This document shows positions 45,490 to 52,695 of a stretch of DNA of 64,000 nt, piece by piece; the stretch's first letter is position 1, and every line of letters starts with the position of its first letter. The stretch is from the NCBI RefSeq assembly GCF_027497995.1, contig NZ_JAODBT010000003.1, positions 248,001 to 312,000 of the forward strand, written 5' to 3'. The notes below the pieces were generated by a model. That model did not search any database. It had not been told where the DNA came from and worked only from the letters and a program-made list of their open reading frames with translations. This DNA is from Stenotrophomonas sp. Iso1. Lineage in GTDB: Bacteria; Pseudomonadota; Gammaproteobacteria; Xanthomonadales; Xanthomonadaceae. A program made the translations under genes and the position numbers.

Positions 45490-45765
45490 TTACTTGAGAT
45501 AGGAACGGATAAGGGCAGACATCTCGGTCACGCGCGCAGCACGCTGCGTTTCCGAGCGTGCTGGCTGACCAAATTCCTCACGTAGATGCGCTTCCATCAC
45601 CTCGGACATCAGCCCGTTGACGGCCCCACGGATGGCAGCAATCTGCTGCAGCACCGGGTTGCAATCGGCGCCAGCTTCCAGCGCACGCTCCAGCGCATCG
45701 CACTGACCCCGGATACGCTTGACCCGGGCCAGGACCTTCTTTTTTTCTTCCGGAGAGTGTGGCAC
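45490..45765 (-). CDS. frmR: Formaldehyde-responsive repressor
   Basis: This 91-residue CsoR/RcnR-family repressor keeps Pro2 and Cys35, the two residues that formaldehyde cross-links in E. coli FrmR, and also His60. The first residues (MPHSPEEKKKVLARV) match FrmR. The start is GTG. Formaldehyde should release it from the palindrome at 45785-45799 and switch on the adhC-fghA genes (known for FrmR; inferred here). Confidence 0.93.
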   Translation of the reverse strand: MPHSPEEKKKVLARVKRIRGQCDALERALEAGADCNPVLQQIAAIRGAVNGLMSEVMEAHLREEFGQPARSETQRAARVTEMSALIRSYLK

Positions 45766-45784
45766 CAGCCAGCCTCATATCCTG

Positions 45785-45799
45785 TACTGGGGGACAGTA
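45785..45799. promoter_or_regulatory. frmR: FrmR operator candidate
   Basis: TACTG-GGGGA-CAGTA is a G-tract flanked by perfect TACTG/CAGTA arms, about 20 bp before the frmR start. It has the A/T-arm plus G/C-tract layout of CsoR/RcnR/FrmR operators. Confidence 0.75.
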
Positions 45800-45846
45800 T
45801 ATTTGGCAACAAGCTGAAATGCGATTGATTCGGATGGGTGTACGGA

Positions 45847-45908
45847 TAGCCATAGTCTGTGCCTCACGTACAGACTATGGCTAATCGTGGTTGTACAGAC
45901 TATGGCTA
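45847..45908. repeat. Triple 14-bp repeat (one inverted, two direct)
   Basis: TAGCCATAGTCTGT (45847-45860) is followed after 9 bp by its exact complement ACAGACTATGGCTA (45870-45883), then the same 14-mer again at 45895-45908. The first pair could form a 14-bp hairpin; the direct pair is 25 bp apart. It lies between the frmR operator and the IS1182-type element. It could be a regulator array or a trace of a small mobile element; nothing decides it. Confidence 0.75.
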
Positions 45909-46002
45909 ATACCCTCTCCAAGGGCCCTAGCAATGGAAGCAGGTCCTGTGGCCCAGGATGGAGACGGACCTGTTCCATTCCATGTCACTACAGGCCGCTT
46001 CC

Positions 46003-47598
46003 GGTCGAGGCTGTGTGAAAACCCCTGCGCCACTGGCAATATCTCAGCACCATTCGGTTGGTGCTGAGCATGAAGCGATTCGTCGATGGCGTTGATCGAT
46101 CACAGGGGCTTTTGTTGCCTGATCGGCTCGAAGATTACGTCCACGAAGACAATCCGGTGCGGGTGGTCGATGCTTTCGTTGACGCGCTCGATCTGAGTGT
46201 CCTGGGCTTTGGGACCGTCGATCGCGCCGCTGGTGGCCGGCCCGCTTATCACCCAGCCGCGCTGCTCAAGATCTACATCTACGGCTATCTCAACCGCATC
46301 CAGTCCAGCCGGCGTCTGGAGCGCGAAGCGCAGCGTAACCTCGAACTGATTTGGCTGACCGGGCGATTGGCGCCGGACTTCAAGACGATCGCCGACTTCC
46401 GCAGAAACAACGGCACCGCCATCATGTCAGTGTGCAGTCGCTTCATTGCACTGTGTCGGAACATGAAGGTCTTCTCGCATGCTGTGGTTGCGATCGACGG
46501 AAGCAAGCTCAAGGCCGTGAACAGCCGAGAGCGGAACTTCACCACCGGCAAGATCAAGGCGCGTCGCGAACTGTTGGACCAGAGCGTCGCGCGCTATCTG
46601 GCCGAGCTGGATCGGGCTGATCGTGATCCAGCGCTGCTGCCGGAGGGGCGCGTCCCCCATCTGAAGGACAAGCTGGCGAAGGTACGTGATCAGATGAAAA
46701 CGCTCGATGCCATCGAACAACAGCTCAAGGGCAAGCCGGACCACCAGATATCACTAACTGATCCCGATGCACGTTCGATGACCTCAAGCGGACGCGGAAC
46801 CGGCACCGTGGGCTACAACCTCCAAGCGGCGGTTGACGCCGAACATCATCTGATCGTCGCCCACCAGATCACCAACGCCGGTAACGATCGCGCCCAACTC
46901 TTTGGCATGGCTACGATGGCCAAGGACGCACTTGGAACTCAGCACATGACAGCGTTGGCTGACCGTGGCTACTTCAACGCCCCCGAGATACTGGCATGTG
47001 AGCAGGTGGGCATCATCCCGTTGGTTCCGAAGCCACTAACGTCCAACAGCAAGGCGGAAGGAAGGTTCGACAAGCGGGACTTCATCTACGACCCAGTGGT
47101 CGATGCCTATCAATGTCCGACGGGCGAATTGGCCATCCACCGCTTTACCACCGAAGAGAACGGACTGAAATTGCACAAATACTGGTCGTCGGCCTGTCCC
47201 GACTGCCCGATGCGTACCAGATGCACGACGTCCAACTACCGACGCGTTGGTCGATGGGAGCACGAACACGTACTTGAGGCGATGCAGTTCCGCCTCAACG
47301 CTAGGCCACAAGTCGCTATCTTGCGAAAGCAGACCGTAGAGCACGTGTTCGGCACGCTCAAGGCGTGGCTGGGCACGACGCCACTGCTGACGAAGACGCT
47401 TCCGAAAGTCAGAACAGAGATCAGCCTGGCGGTTCTGGCTTACAACATGAAGCGCATGATCAAGATTGTCGGAATGCAAGGCATGCTGAGAGCGATCGCG
47501 GCTTGAAAACTCCGGATGATTGTTTTGACCAAACTGCGTGAGTCGTATGCGCTCTCCCCGAAAGATCATCCGCAAAGGGTTTTTACACAGCCTCGGCC
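46003..47598 (+). mobile_element. IS1182-family insertion sequence
   Basis: An element of about 1.6 kb bounded by imperfect inverted repeats. Left end GGTCGAGGCTGTGTGAAAA (from 46003) pairs with the right end, whose reverse complement is GGCCGAGGCTGTGTAAAAA (to 47598). One complete transposase gene lies inside. No clear target duplication was found. The right end abuts the cassette array, just after the tail of the first attC. The transposase frame is intact, so the copy may still be active. Confidence 0.85.
46070..47506 (+). CDS. IS1182-family transposase
   Basis: This 478-residue transposase starts MKRFVDGVDRSQGLLLPDRLEDYV, typical of IS1182, followed by the DUF772 region (DLSVLGFG, HPAALLKIYIYGYLNRIQSSRRLE). 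DDE features are AIDGSKLKAVNS, an internal LADRGYFNAPEIL Asp region and the final RKQTVEHVFGTLKAWLG with the catalytic Glu. A TTG lies in frame at 46058, but the ATG at 46070 fits the family. It is a full-length, apparently unbroken gene. Confidence 0.92.
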   Translation: MKRFVDGVDRSQGLLLPDRLEDYVHEDNPVRVVDAFVDALDLSVLGFGTVDRAAGGRPAYHPAALLKIYIYGYLNRIQSSRRLEREAQRNLELIWLTGRLAPDFKTIADFRRNNGTAIMSVCSRFIALCRNMKVFSHAVVAIDGSKLKAVNSRERNFTTGKIKARRELLDQSVARYLAELDRADRDPALLPEGRVPHLKDKLAKVRDQMKTLDAIEQQLKGKPDHQISLTDPDARSMTSSGRGTGTVGYNLQAAVDAEHHLIVAHQITNAGNDRAQLFGMATMAKDALGTQHMTALADRGYFNAPEILACEQVGIIPLVPKPLTSNSKAEGRFDKRDFIYDPVVDAYQCPTGELAIHRFTTEENGLKLHKYWSSACPDCPMRTRCTTSNYRRVGRWEHEHVLEAMQFRLNARPQVAILRKQTVEHVFGTLKAWLGTTPLLTKTLPKVRTEISLAVLAYNMKRMIKIVGMQGMLRAIAA

Positions 47599-47608
47599 AG
47601 TAGCGGAC

Positions 47609-47668
47609 GTTCAACTCCGGAATTAAGCCGACCCGCGAAGCGGGTTCGGCTTGAATGAACTGTTAGGC
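47609..47668 (-). repeat. attC recombination site 1 (array end next to IS1182)
   Basis: A 60-bp attC, read on the minus strand: GCCTAAC, then a stem with AAGCCGAACCCGC/GCGGGTCGGCTT around TTC, then GTTGAAC. It fits RYYYAAC...GTTRRRY and strongly resembles the aadA-type and Xanthomonas attC. It ends the cassette 47663-47902. Confidence 0.88.
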
Positions 47669-47902
47669 GGCAACCACGCGCCACCTGCCTTGTAAAACAC
47701 CGAACTGCATCTGTGCTTGGGCGAACGCGTCAGCGACTGATATGTGCCACGTGTCTCCGTTGAAGGAATCGCCCCCAAGGGGCGAAGAGCTAACAAGGAA
47801 ATACCCTGACGAGTCTTTGCAAATCCCCAGATGAACGGGAACGGTCACGTCGTTGACGATGGCAGAAAAGTCATCTATCTCCAAGGTGAGGATTTTCTCC
47901 AT
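47663..47902 (-). CDS. Cassette-encoded protein of unknown function, 79 residues
   Basis: The ORF starts 4 bp after attC site 2 and its TAA is part of the attC1 core (GCCTAAC), the compact build of an integron cassette. The product (MEKILTLEIDDFSAIVNDVT...) is soluble and acidic at first, with one Cys, and looks like a small alpha/beta protein. No family was recognised. A cassette promoter is not evident, so expression may depend on read-through. Confidence 0.7.
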   Translation of the reverse strand: MEKILTLEIDDFSAIVNDVTVPVHLGICKDSSGYFLVSSSPLGGDSFNGDTWHISVADAFAQAQMQFGVLQGRWRVVAA

Positions 47903-47906
47903 TGCC

Positions 47907-47966
47907 GCCTAACTCCGGAATTAAGCCGACCCGCGCAGCGGGTTCGGCTCGAATGAACTGTTAGGC
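47907..47966 (-). repeat. attC recombination site 2
   Basis: A 60-bp attC with exact outer cores GCCTAAC and GTTAGGC and the stem AAGCCGACCCGC/GCGGGTTCGGCT. It is nearly the same sequence as site 1, so the array's sites belong to one family. Confidence 0.92.
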
Positions 47967-48188
47967 GCCGCAAGCATCATGTGGGCCCATTGATTTGCCT
48001 GCCCAACCAGCCTCAATAACCTCGACTGACGATAGAATTTGCTGTGCAAACGAACGGGCCTGAGCCACGTCGAACTCCACCGCATCCTCATGAGGCATTG
48101 CCACAACCTTGATGAAAATGAGTCCCTCATCTTGGCGCGGCTCGCAAGTCACCGTCTCTTTGTACTTCTGCTCTTGAGAGTCTGTCAT
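47961..48188 (-). CDS. Cassette-encoded protein of unknown function, 75 residues
   Basis: This 75-residue protein (MTDSQEQKYKETVTCEPRQ...) is soluble with an amphipathic middle helix (FDVAQARSFAQQILSSVEVIEAG). Its stop TAA is the core of attC site 2, and its start lies 11 bp after attC site 3. A longer frame upstream would read through attC3 and is rejected. No family was recognised. Confidence 0.68.
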   Translation of the reverse strand: MTDSQEQKYKETVTCEPRQDEGLIFIKVVAMPHEDAVEFDVAQARSFAQQILSSVEVIEAGWAGKSMGPHDACGA

Positions 48189-48199
48189 GGCAATCTTGC

Positions 48200-48259
48200 G
48201 CGTAACTGTGGAATTAAGCCGACCCGCGAAGCGCTTTCGGCTTGAGTGAATTGTTAGGC
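48200..48259 (-). repeat. attC recombination site 3 (degenerate core)
   Basis: A 60-bp attC with one exact core (GTTAGGC on the plus strand) and one degenerate core (GCGTAAC instead of GCCTAAC). The stem AAGCCGACCCGCGAAGCG is conserved but its partner is changed (CTTTCGGCTT), giving a weaker hairpin. Confidence 0.85.
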
Positions 48260-48505
48260 CGTGGCGATGAACTTGCCATAGCAAACCCCGCACAGCCAGT
48301 TGTTTGGCCCGGAACAGTAGCTTTGACCAACCGCTGAGTCGTCGGACTGCGAAATAGTCCACGAGCAGATGAGGCAATGCACATGACTGTCATTGCCTAA
48401 GTAAGTCGTCAGTTGCCAAGCGCGTCCTTTACACCAGTCGATTTCCTCTTGGATGTCGGATACTCGCCATGCTTCACCCCGGATATCGACAGTTTGCATT
48501 TCCAC
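48254..48505 (-). CDS. Cassette-encoded protein with two CxxC motifs, 83 residues
   Basis: This 83-residue protein contains CLIC and CGVC, plus a further lone Cys, so it may bind zinc as a small ribbon. The stop TAA is the core of attC site 3. Translation may start at the GTG at 48505 or the ATG two codons later. The family is unknown. Confidence 0.68.
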   Translation of the reverse strand: MEMQTVDIRGEAWRVSDIQEEIDWCKGRAWQLTTYLGNDSHVHCLICSWTISQSDDSAVGQSYCSGPNNWLCGVCYGKFIATA

Positions 48506-48506
48506 G

Positions 48507-48716
48507 GCCTAACTACCTAATAGACGGACCCGCGGGGCCGGTTATACGACTTATCCGCAAAGCACCGTGTGGTGGGCTTTCCCCTTGATGCAAGGCGATC
48601 TTAGGGTGGCTGGGTCAGGCTAACAAGCCAGCTTATAACCGGACCCAGCGGCTGGCTCGGCGGCCGCACCAATGGCCGCTATGGGTCGCATGACGCCCTG
48701 CGACCAGGGGCGGACA
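48507..48716 (-). other. ORF-less or decayed cassette with degenerate attC remnants
   Basis: GCCTAAC at 48507-48513 is an attC core, but the rest of that site is not the usual stem: GGACCCGCGGGGCCGG then GTTATAC. A stretch at 48600-48660 (ACAAGCCAG...CCGGACC) recurs at 51218-51262. An inverted stem (GGCCGCTATGGGTCGCA / TGCGACCAGGGGCGGAC, about 48673-48715) fills the end. No gene is seen. Confidence 0.55.
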
Positions 48717-48776
48717 TTCGAACTCTGAAATTAAGCCGACTCGCGAAGCGGCGGCGGCTTGAATGAATTGTTAGGC
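48717..48776 (-). repeat. attC recombination site 5
   Basis: A 60-bp attC with exact core GTTAGGC at 48770-48776 and a decayed outer core (TTCGAAC). The stem AAGCCGACTCGCGAAGCGGCGGCGGCTT is intact at its base. It closes the cassette 48783-49139. Confidence 0.85.
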
Positions 48777-48782
48777 GGCAGT

Positions 48783-49139
48783 TTACCGCCCATTGGCCCG
48801 ACTAGCCTTCTGGAAGAGCGTGGCCAGATCTGAGTCGGACATCTTGCTGAGACTGTCATATGCGGGCTCGGTAGCAGACTTGGCCCCAGTACCTTCGCCG
48901 TAAAGTTCAATGCCGCCGCCACCGTCCGGGGTAAGGATAAAGACGAAGGGAGTAGCGGGATTGGGCGCGCCGGCGGTGACTACTACCGAATGGCCGTCAG
49001 CACAGCCATACACAAGCCAGTCATTGCCTCCGAGTTGTTTCACGGCCGGTCCAATGTTGCATTCAAGCGCTGGTTGCTCAGTGGCAGGCACAGTCGACGT
49101 GCCAGTAGCAAGAAGTGCGATGAGTAGAGTTGCGATCAT
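48783..49139 (-). CDS. Cassette-encoded exported protein of unknown function, 118 residues
   Basis: A 118-residue protein with a short signal-like N-terminus (MIATLLIALLATGTSTVPA), then two Cys (ECNIG, YGCADG) that could form a periplasmic disulfide, a hydrophobic core and a charged C-terminus. It lies between attC site 5 and the cut site 6. The ATG at 49139 is 11 bp after the attC core, normal for a cassette. The longer frame upstream would cross attC6 and the IS3 end and is rejected. No family recognised. Confidence 0.68.
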   Translation of the reverse strand: MIATLLIALLATGTSTVPATEQPALECNIGPAVKQLGGNDWLVYGCADGHSVVVTAGAPNPATPFVFILTPDGGGGIELYGEGTGAKSATEPAYDSLSKMSDSDLATLFQKASRANGR

Positions 49140-49151
49140 GTCTGCTCTGCC

Positions 49152-49194
49152 GCCTAACTCCGGAATTAAGCCGCGCCGCGAAGCGACGGGGACT
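49152..49194 (-). repeat. attC site 6, truncated by the IS3-family element
   Basis: GCCTAACTCCGGAATTAAGC and CGCGCCGCGAAGCG match the left half of the other attC sites, but the second arm is missing and the sequence runs via GACGGGGACT into the IS3 end. The array therefore once went further right. Confidence 0.8.
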
Positions 49195-49221
49195 TCCTTC
49201 GAAAAAGTGGACACCTGTTGC

Positions 49222-50031
49222 TCAATGGCAGGTGCGCTCGAATTCCACGGGTGTTTGATAATCCAGTGCCGAGTGTAGGCGCTGGTGATTGTAAAAATCC
49301 ATGTAGCTGCGGAGGGCGGCCAGCAGGGATCGGTCGGTCTCAAATACACGTTGATGGTAGAAGTCGGCTTTCATGGATTTGTTCCACGATTCCATATGCG
49401 CATTGTCTGTTATCCGGCGAGGTCGATTAGCCGACTGCAAGAATCCTGCCCACTGCAGGCGCTGTTTGAATTCGCCACTTAGAAACTCGATGCCGCGATC
49501 GCTATGGAAGATGATGCCAGGCTTGGGCCGCCGGGTGCGCAGCGCTGAGGCCAGTGCACGCTGCGTCAAAGCGGCCGTCCGGTCCTTGCCCAGCGACCAG
49601 CCAAGCAGGCGTCTGGAGCAGCGGTCCATGACCGTGGCCAGGTAGCGCCAATGGCCGGCGACTTTCAAGTAGGTGACGTCGCCGACCCACACCTGGTCCG
49701 GCTTCCTGGCCTGGACCAGATGCGCACGACTTTCCACGCTGGCAAGAAAGCGCTTCAGGCCCGGGCACTGCCGATACAGACCAGCGGAGCGAGCGCAGAT
49801 GCCTTCTTGGCGCATCAATCGTTCCACACGCCGTCGACCGACTGCTTGGCCGGTTCGGTTGATAGCCGCATGCACACGCGGACTGCCATAGGTGTACCGG
49901 CTCTGCGCATGCGCACCGCGAATGCGCTCGATCAGTGCCGCGTCTTCGATTGAACGCGTGCTGGGTGGGCGCTGTAGCCACGCATAGAAGCCTGCGGCGC
50001 TGACGCCGAGAAGATGGCACATCGCCCTCAC
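49222..50031 (-). CDS. IS3-family transposase OrfB (DDE integrase)
   Basis: This 269-residue frame has the IS3 HTH_21 part ([18 protein letters not shown]) and the rve catalytic core: [11 protein letters not shown] (first Asp), [11 protein letters not shown] (second Asp) and the Glu in [17 protein letters not shown]. It is normally made as an OrfAB fusion by a -1 frameshift in OrfA. It overlaps OrfA by 4 bp (GTGA), and an ATG lies three codons on. No damage is seen. Confidence 0.92.
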   Translation of the reverse strand: MRAMCHLLGVSAAGFYAWLQRPPSTRSIEDAALIERIRGAHAQSRYTYGSPRVHAAINRTGQAVGRRRVERLMRQEGICARSAGLYRQCPGLKRFLASVESRAHLVQARKPDQVWVGDVTYLKVAGHWRYLATVMDRCSRRLLGWSLGKDRTAALTQRALASALRTRRPKPGIIFHSDRGIEFLSGEFKQRLQWAGFLQSANRPRRITDNAHMESWNKSMKADFYHQRVFETDRSLLAALRSYMDFYNHQRLHSALDYQTPVEFERTCH

Positions 50032-50384
50032 CGGACAGGCTTCTTGATGGTGCGTGATAAAGGCGAAGACATCGCTTTTTGTTTGGAAGTGAACGCGATG
50101 GCTTTTTTTAAAAGGTCATGCTCAATCTGCAGGCGCTCATACCTGCGCTTCACTTCGCGTAGTTCCTTCAGCTCAGCGCTGATCGCCTGGTCCAACTCAA
50201 TCCCCTTGGTCACGATTGATCCTTCGCGGGCAAGCTTGCGCCAACGAGACAACATGAAAGGGTGGATGTAAAGCGAGTGGGCGACATCCCGAACTGACAC
50301 GCCGGGTAACGCGCTCAAACGCACAGCGGTGGCCTTGAAATGCGCGCTGTAGCGATGGGTGGTTCTGGGACCTGGGGCTGGCAT
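50028..50384 (-). CDS. IS3-family transposase OrfA
   Basis: This 118-residue protein has the HTH of IS3 OrfA ([30 protein letters not shown]) and a leucine-zipper-like coiled coil ([24 protein letters not shown]). A 7-A run in CTT TTA AAA AAA GCC (near 50102-50112) is a slippery site. A -1 shift there runs without stops into OrfB as ...[17 protein letters not shown], the classic OrfAB join. Confidence 0.92.
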   Translation of the reverse strand: MPAPGPRTTHRYSAHFKATAVRLSALPGVSVRDVAHSLYIHPFMLSRWRKLAREGSIVTKGIELDQAISAELKELREVKRRYERLQIEHDLLKKAIAFTSKQKAMSSPLSRTIKKPVR

Positions 50385-50434
50385 AACGACACTCCTGAGG
50401 GTTAGGTCAGGGTGTCCACTAAACCGAAGGAACT

Positions 50435-50808
50435 ACCACGGCTACACCGCAGAGGGTTTGGTCAACGGCGACACCATTGATGACGTCAGGCTGTTTAGCG
50501 ATGGCAGTGATCTGAACGCCCAACCCGGTGGCTACGCCATTCTCGCCAGTGATGCGCAGGGTGCACGGCTGGGTAACTACGACATCACGTATCGCGAAGG
50601 AACGCTGGACGTCACGGGCGTATCCGTCGGGCAGAACCTGCAGGTTGGCCGCGAAGTGGCGGCCAATCTGAGCAAGCTCGCACCCCGCGCGCTCACCGAT
50701 TCATCCGACGCAACGTTGTACCGCTTGACCGATTCGGCCATCATGCCGGCCAGCGACGTCTGTACTTCTCTGAGGGAGGTCCGCTGTCTCATTCATCAGC
50801 CGAATTGA
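50435..50808 (+). pseudogene. Adhesin gene remnant with MBG/YDG-type repeat
   Basis: From the IS3 end the plus strand reads YHGYTAEGLVNGDTIDD...GGYAILASDAQGARLGNYDITYREGTLDVT, the pattern of the MBG/YDG repeats found near the C-terminus of filamentous-hemagglutinin-type adhesins. It has no start, no signal peptide and no rest of a large gene. Some 70 further residues end in a TGA at 50806-50808. It is a truncated 3' part, cut by the IS3 junction, and should be silent. Confidence 0.75.
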
Positions 50809-50826
50809 CTGCCGACAGGTCAATGG

Positions 50827-50854
50827 AAAAGGCGCGTCTCTCGATGCGCCTTTT
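50827..50854 (+). terminator. Rho-independent terminator after the adhesin remnant
   Basis: A 9-bp stem AAAAGGCGC / GCGCCTTTT with a 10-nt loop and TTTCTTTG after it, 18 bp past the remnant stop. It was likely the terminator of the intact adhesin gene. Confidence 0.75.
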
Positions 50855-51372
50855 CTTTGTTCAGAGCATTATCGCTGCCGTTCCACGGTTGAAATATGCT
50901 GGCCAACGAGGCTGGCTCGACCTGGAACGAGTAATCAGCAGGCGCGACTGCCAGAAGCCGAAGCGCTGACGATCAGCAATCGATTGCGCGACCTGCTGGT
51001 CGAGTTCGGAGTATTGCTTGCACTGTTATCCAGCCCTGCGGCGCAGGCTCGATGAGCACTTTCTCACCGTCCGCTTGTCGGCGATGCTCTGTTGTGCAAG
51101 CTGTGCGCACATTGGCAGCAGATGCATAAATAAGCACCAGTCGGACTGAGACCAGGACACCAGCGCACATGCCATATGCGATTGACCACAACGCACCTCA
51201 TGGTGGCTGCGCTTTTTCTTAAGGCTGCTTGATCGGACCGACAAGCCAGATATAGCCGGACCGGAGGATCGGAACGGAGACCGGGTCAGGTGCCAATCAT
51301 AAGGCGTGCGTATGTCTGTTATGGGCCTTGGATTCAAGCGGTCGTTCACAACGTCTGACTCAAGCCAGCCCA
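50855..51372. other. Decayed accessory DNA with possible IS110 remnant
   Basis: No intact gene. On the plus strand 50939-51055 reads a 38-residue open piece (QARLPEAEALTISNRLRDLLVEFG...) that recalls the helical part of IS110-family transposases; this is a weak match. 51218-51262 repeats a stretch also found at 48600-48645 inside the cassette array (ACAAGCCAG-N5/6-CCGGACC), suggesting array debris on this side too. Confidence 0.4.
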
Positions 51373-51600
51373 TCACTGGAAAACGTAGCTATCCATTTCT
51401 TCTGCTGGAAGCACATGCCAGATGCAAACTAGTGCGACGGTTGCTGCGAGGAAGATGGTGGCGCCTTTTGAAAATGAGGGCATTCGCGGGCCAGAGGCCC
51501 CGCGGGAGGACTTGCAGAGGGTGCGCGAATGTCCGCTCGGATCGTAGCCTTTTTTTGCGTACAGCGCGCCCGACGACCTGATGAAATTTAGGACCTGCAT
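51373..51600 (-). CDS. Possible small membrane protein (doubtful)
   Basis: This 75-codon frame ends with a clear single hydrophobic helix (ATIFLAATVALVCIWHVL). An internal ATG would give a 36-residue single-span protein starting MPSFSKG. No ribosome site stands out and the N-terminal half looks non-coding. It lies 13 bp before the next gene's stop on the same strand. Listed as doubtful. Confidence 0.25.
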   Translation of the reverse strand: MQVLNFIRSSGALYAKKGYDPSGHSRTLCKSSRGASGPRMPSFSKGATIFLAATVALVCIWHVLPAEEMDSYVFQ

Positions 51601-51613
51601 GAGCTGGCATGTC

Positions 51614-52399
51614 TCAGGAGATCGAATTCATCATTGAAGAAACGACATGCCAACCTGACGCATCGTGACGCAAGATGGCTCCGTGTTGCGATCCACATGT
51701 TCCGCCACACCAAAATCCAAAGGTGACGTCGTAATCCCCATCCGGTCGTCGGGTAGGGGTGCCCAGACCCATCATCATCGTTGTCCCCACACGGATGTCC
51801 TCAGAAGGAGCTTGCCAGGCGGAGCCAGGCATAAGCGGGAAGCCGATTCCCCCCAATACCCGGATCGATTCCAACGACAGATCAATCATGCCGTCTCCTT
51901 TTGGATCTCTAATAGCCACATACAGCGGCATGCGATTGCTCACCAGATAACCGCTGGAATCTAGTTGATGGCGTAAGACTGCTTTCATTACGCCCTGCAG
52001 ATCAGGTGGCGGATTCAGCGCCGCGTCTGCCAGTCTCTGCAGCTTGTCACGTGCGCCTTGCAGCGCGATCGAAGCATCCCCCCTGGCAACGCAATCGGCG
52101 GCGGGTAACTCCCGCACGCAGACCTCACCCGAGGATTCATTGATGCTTACCAGGTAGCGGTGGAGATTCGTGGATTCCCCACGTTCGATCACCATCCGCC
52201 ATTCGTTGCTTGTCTGGTCGAAATCCGGTCCATTGATCGTCGAATCATCGCGCCCAAACTTCGCCTCCACCGCATTGTCACCTTCCACCATCGCCTGCAT
52301 TGCATCCAGCAACGGCTGCTTTTCATGCCCAACGGCAACCCAGGTAGCGAAGGAGGCTAATGTCGCTAGTGTTCCTGCCAGAACCGACTTCTTCATCAT
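51614..52399 (-). CDS. Secreted protein of unknown function, 261 residues
   Basis: The protein has a signal peptide (MMKKSVLAGTLATLASFATWVAVG) and a mature part with EVCVRELPAADC and a C-terminal FWCGGTCGSQHG Cys cluster, so disulfides are likely in the periplasm. The start is the ATG at 52399 or the adjacent one at 52396. A 75-residue upstream extension is open but unconserved in character. Divergent from another unknown exported protein (52696). Family not recognised. Confidence 0.7.
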   Translation of the reverse strand: MMKKSVLAGTLATLASFATWVAVGHEKQPLLDAMQAMVEGDNAVEAKFGRDDSTINGPDFDQTSNEWRMVIERGESTNLHRYLVSINESSGEVCVRELPAADCVARGDASIALQGARDKLQRLADAALNPPPDLQGVMKAVLRHQLDSSGYLVSNRMPLYVAIRDPKGDGMIDLSLESIRVLGGIGFPLMPGSAWQAPSEDIRVGTTMMMGLGTPTRRPDGDYDVTFGFWCGGTCGSQHGAILRHDASGWHVVSSMMNSIS

Positions 52400-52695
52400 G
52401 ATTGCTCGACCTGGACCGGAGAAACGATATTCAACTGAGGGAAGGCACCTGTCCAGCCTCGGCACCCCTGCTCCGCTTGAGAGCTTGGTTCCGCCGGTCG
52501 TGCCACCCGCGGGGGGCCGGGCATTGCCGTCGCGCGAATTGCATATGGAAGGCAACACTTTCATCACATTCGGGTGGACACTCGCCTGGCGCAGATTGCA
52601 CAGCAAACCCCCTGTGCGTTTCAATCAAGGGAGACGCGGGGCTTCACCCCACGCTGCCACAGACCCTGACAATCGCCCCTTTGGAGACCACCCAC

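Larger units (their letters stand above)
49195..50431 (-). mobile_element. IS3-family insertion sequence
   Basis: A 1237-bp element bounded by inverted ends: left TCCTTCGAAAAAGTGGACACC and the matching right end, whose complement is TCCTTCGGTTTAGTGGACACC. ACT on both sides (49192-49194, 50432-50434) fits a 3-bp target duplication. Two overlapping transposase frames are joined by a -1 frameshift site. The left flank is a cut attC and the right flank is an adhesin gene fragment, so flanking DNA was rearranged before or after insertion. Confidence 0.85.

Noticed and set aside
48507..48547. attC site 4 as a complete recombination site
   Set aside because: Only one core is exact; the distance (41 bp) and lack of pairing do not make a full attC, so it was described as a remnant.
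47609..49194. CRISPR array
   Set aside because: The repeats are long, palindromic, irregularly spaced and separated by ORFs; they are attC sites, and no Cas gene is near.
50359..50808. 149-codon frame as a complete gene
   Set aside because: Its first 25 codons are inside the IS3 end and antisense to the transposase; only the part after the IS has adhesin character, so it was called a remnant.
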